Of a DNA stretch of 14,399 bases, positions 13,638 to 14,399 are shown piece after piece; the stretch's first letter is position 1; every line of letters starts with the position of its first letter. The notes below the pieces were generated by a model. The model ran no database searches. It saw only the letters and a list, made by a program, of their open reading frames with translations, and was not told the origin of the DNA. Source of the stretch: Sphingomonas bacterium (lineage in GTDB: Bacteria; Pseudomonadota; Alphaproteobacteria; Sphingomonadales; Sphingomonadaceae); contig JAJAZM010000119.1 of NCBI GenBank assembly GCA_026785645.1, positions 1 to 14,399 on the forward strand, given 5' to 3'. Position numbers and translations under genes: made by a program.

Positions 13638-14399
13638 CTAACGCAAGCGTCCGCTGGAAATGTCACGGATCTCGCGCATCCGGCCGCGATAGGTGTCGGC
13701 GATGCAGTCGCTCGACGGGCATTGGTCACGGTAGCCGAGGAAGCGATCGCGGCTGCGCTGGAGCTGTGCGCGCGTGGCCGGGTCGGCATCGCGCAGGGCA
13801 TCGACATATTGCGCCGCCATCTGGCGATCGAGTGCCCCGAGCCGATCGTCGCGGCACACCGCAATTTCCCCGCGTGTTCGCGCATTGGCGCAGTTGAAAC
13901 TGGGGCGCGATGAGCTCTGGCGCTGCTCGGGTTCGGGCGGTGGCGAGGTTGGCCGGACGGGGACCGATGGCGGCGGCAGTGCAGAAGGCACTGAGGTCAC
14001 CGGGGCAAGCGGATCGGCGGCTGCAGGCGCAAGCGGATCGCTCGCGGGCCGGCCGACACGCGCCAAGGTCGCCAGCGGGGTAATGATCGAGTCGGCGCGG
14101 GTCAGGGTCAGTACGTCGCCATTGCCGTCGGCCGAGCGCTGCAGCGTGTAGCCGATGTCGGCACTGAGCGTCCGGCGCCCACCGACCACTGCCACTCCGG
14201 GCGGCAGGTCAAGCGTCAGCGCCCCCGAGCAAGCCACCGCGCCAGTGCCTTCATCCTCGCTATCGAGCAACGGGCGGTCGATCCGCACCACGGCGTAGGC
14301 GGCGAGCTTGTCAAACGCCCCCTGGTCGCTGCCACGAAGGGCAGCGGCGCGACGGAACAATTCGCGCTTGATCTGGTCGTACGTCGCTTGCGAGGCGCA
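13638..14399 (-). CDS. Envelope protein with C-terminal LprI-like (DUF1311) domain, 5' end missing
   Basis: The frame is open to the right edge, so the N-terminus is missing; a TTG at 14358-14360 is internal. Of the 253 visible residues, 1-110 form a domain I do not recognise, starting CASQATYDQIKREL with a later LDLPPGVAVVGGRRTLSAD. A Pro/Ser-rich linker follows (about 115-165, including two DPLAP copies). Residues 166-253 match the LprI N-terminal-like (DUF1311) pattern: FNCANARTRGEIAVCRDD, LGALDRQMAAQY, RSRDRFLGYRDQC, CIADTYRGRMREI. Its four cysteines (170, 182, 227, 232) suit periplasmic disulfides. The founding member, M. tuberculosis LprI, inhibits lysozyme, but most DUF1311 proteins have no proven function. 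The first visible cysteine might be a lipoprotein anchor; this cannot be judged without the upstream sequence. Confidence 0.8.
   Translation of the reverse strand, partial: CASQATYDQIKRELFRRAAALRGSDQGAFDKLAAYAVVRIDRPLLDSEDEGTGAVACSGALTLDLPPGVAVVGGRRTLSADIGYTLQRSADGNGDVLTLTRADSIITPLATLARVGRPASDPLAPAAADPLAPVTSVPSALPPPSVPVRPTSPPPEPEQRQSSSRPSFNCANARTRGEIAVCRDDRLGALDRQMAAQYVDALRDADPATRAQLQRSRDRFLGYRDQCPSSDCIADTYRGRMREIRDISSGRLR

Overview
The window is GC-rich, densely coded bacterial chromosome. Three things point to an alphaproteobacterium of the Sphingomonadales. The protein families and their gene-level style fit that order. The transcription-terminator style (GGGGCTTTCTT) also fits. A palindromic repeat inside dnaE translates as VPSEVEGRVSTSLDTNG, a kind I recall, from memory only, as scattered through sphingomonad genomes. 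No phage, plasmid, IS element, CRISPR array, rRNA or tRNA gene was recognised.

Layout, left to right. The window opens inside a plus-strand CPA2 (KefB/KefC-type) cation:proton antiporter with a C-terminal TrkA-N domain (3-1607). It converges on alaS, alanine-tRNA ligase (1633-4290, minus). Upstream of alaS, on the same strand, is a secreted repeat protein of unknown function (4380-5954, minus). It has a signal peptide, a long Arg/Gln/Glu-rich low-complexity region and four and a half Tyr-rich modules of about 60 residues. A hairpin and a candidate promoter separate it from alaS. Next is a gene-poor gap (5955-6411) with two plus-strand terminator hairpins that serve no annotated gene, so a small RNA is possible. 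Then come a STAS-less SulP anion transporter (6412-7671, minus) and, divergent from it, mtgA, a monofunctional peptidoglycan glycosyltransferase with a long Pro-rich tail (7776-8774, plus). mtgA and dnaE (8771-12283, minus) converge so tightly that their stop codons share one CTAG. Upstream of dnaE on the same strand lie a DUF418/YeiB-type membrane protein (12341-13588) and a partial envelope protein with a C-terminal LprI-like (DUF1311) domain (13638-14399), cut by the right edge.

Functionally this is mostly housekeeping: replication, tRNA charging, cell-wall synthesis and ion transport, plus three poorly characterised envelope proteins. The genes do not form one evident pathway. The items most worth a second look are the in-frame palindromic repeat that adds about 26 residues to the replicative polymerase, the A-B-A-B-A organisation of the secreted repeat protein, and the orphan terminators between 6201 and 6362. 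I found no convincing new defence or biosynthetic system.
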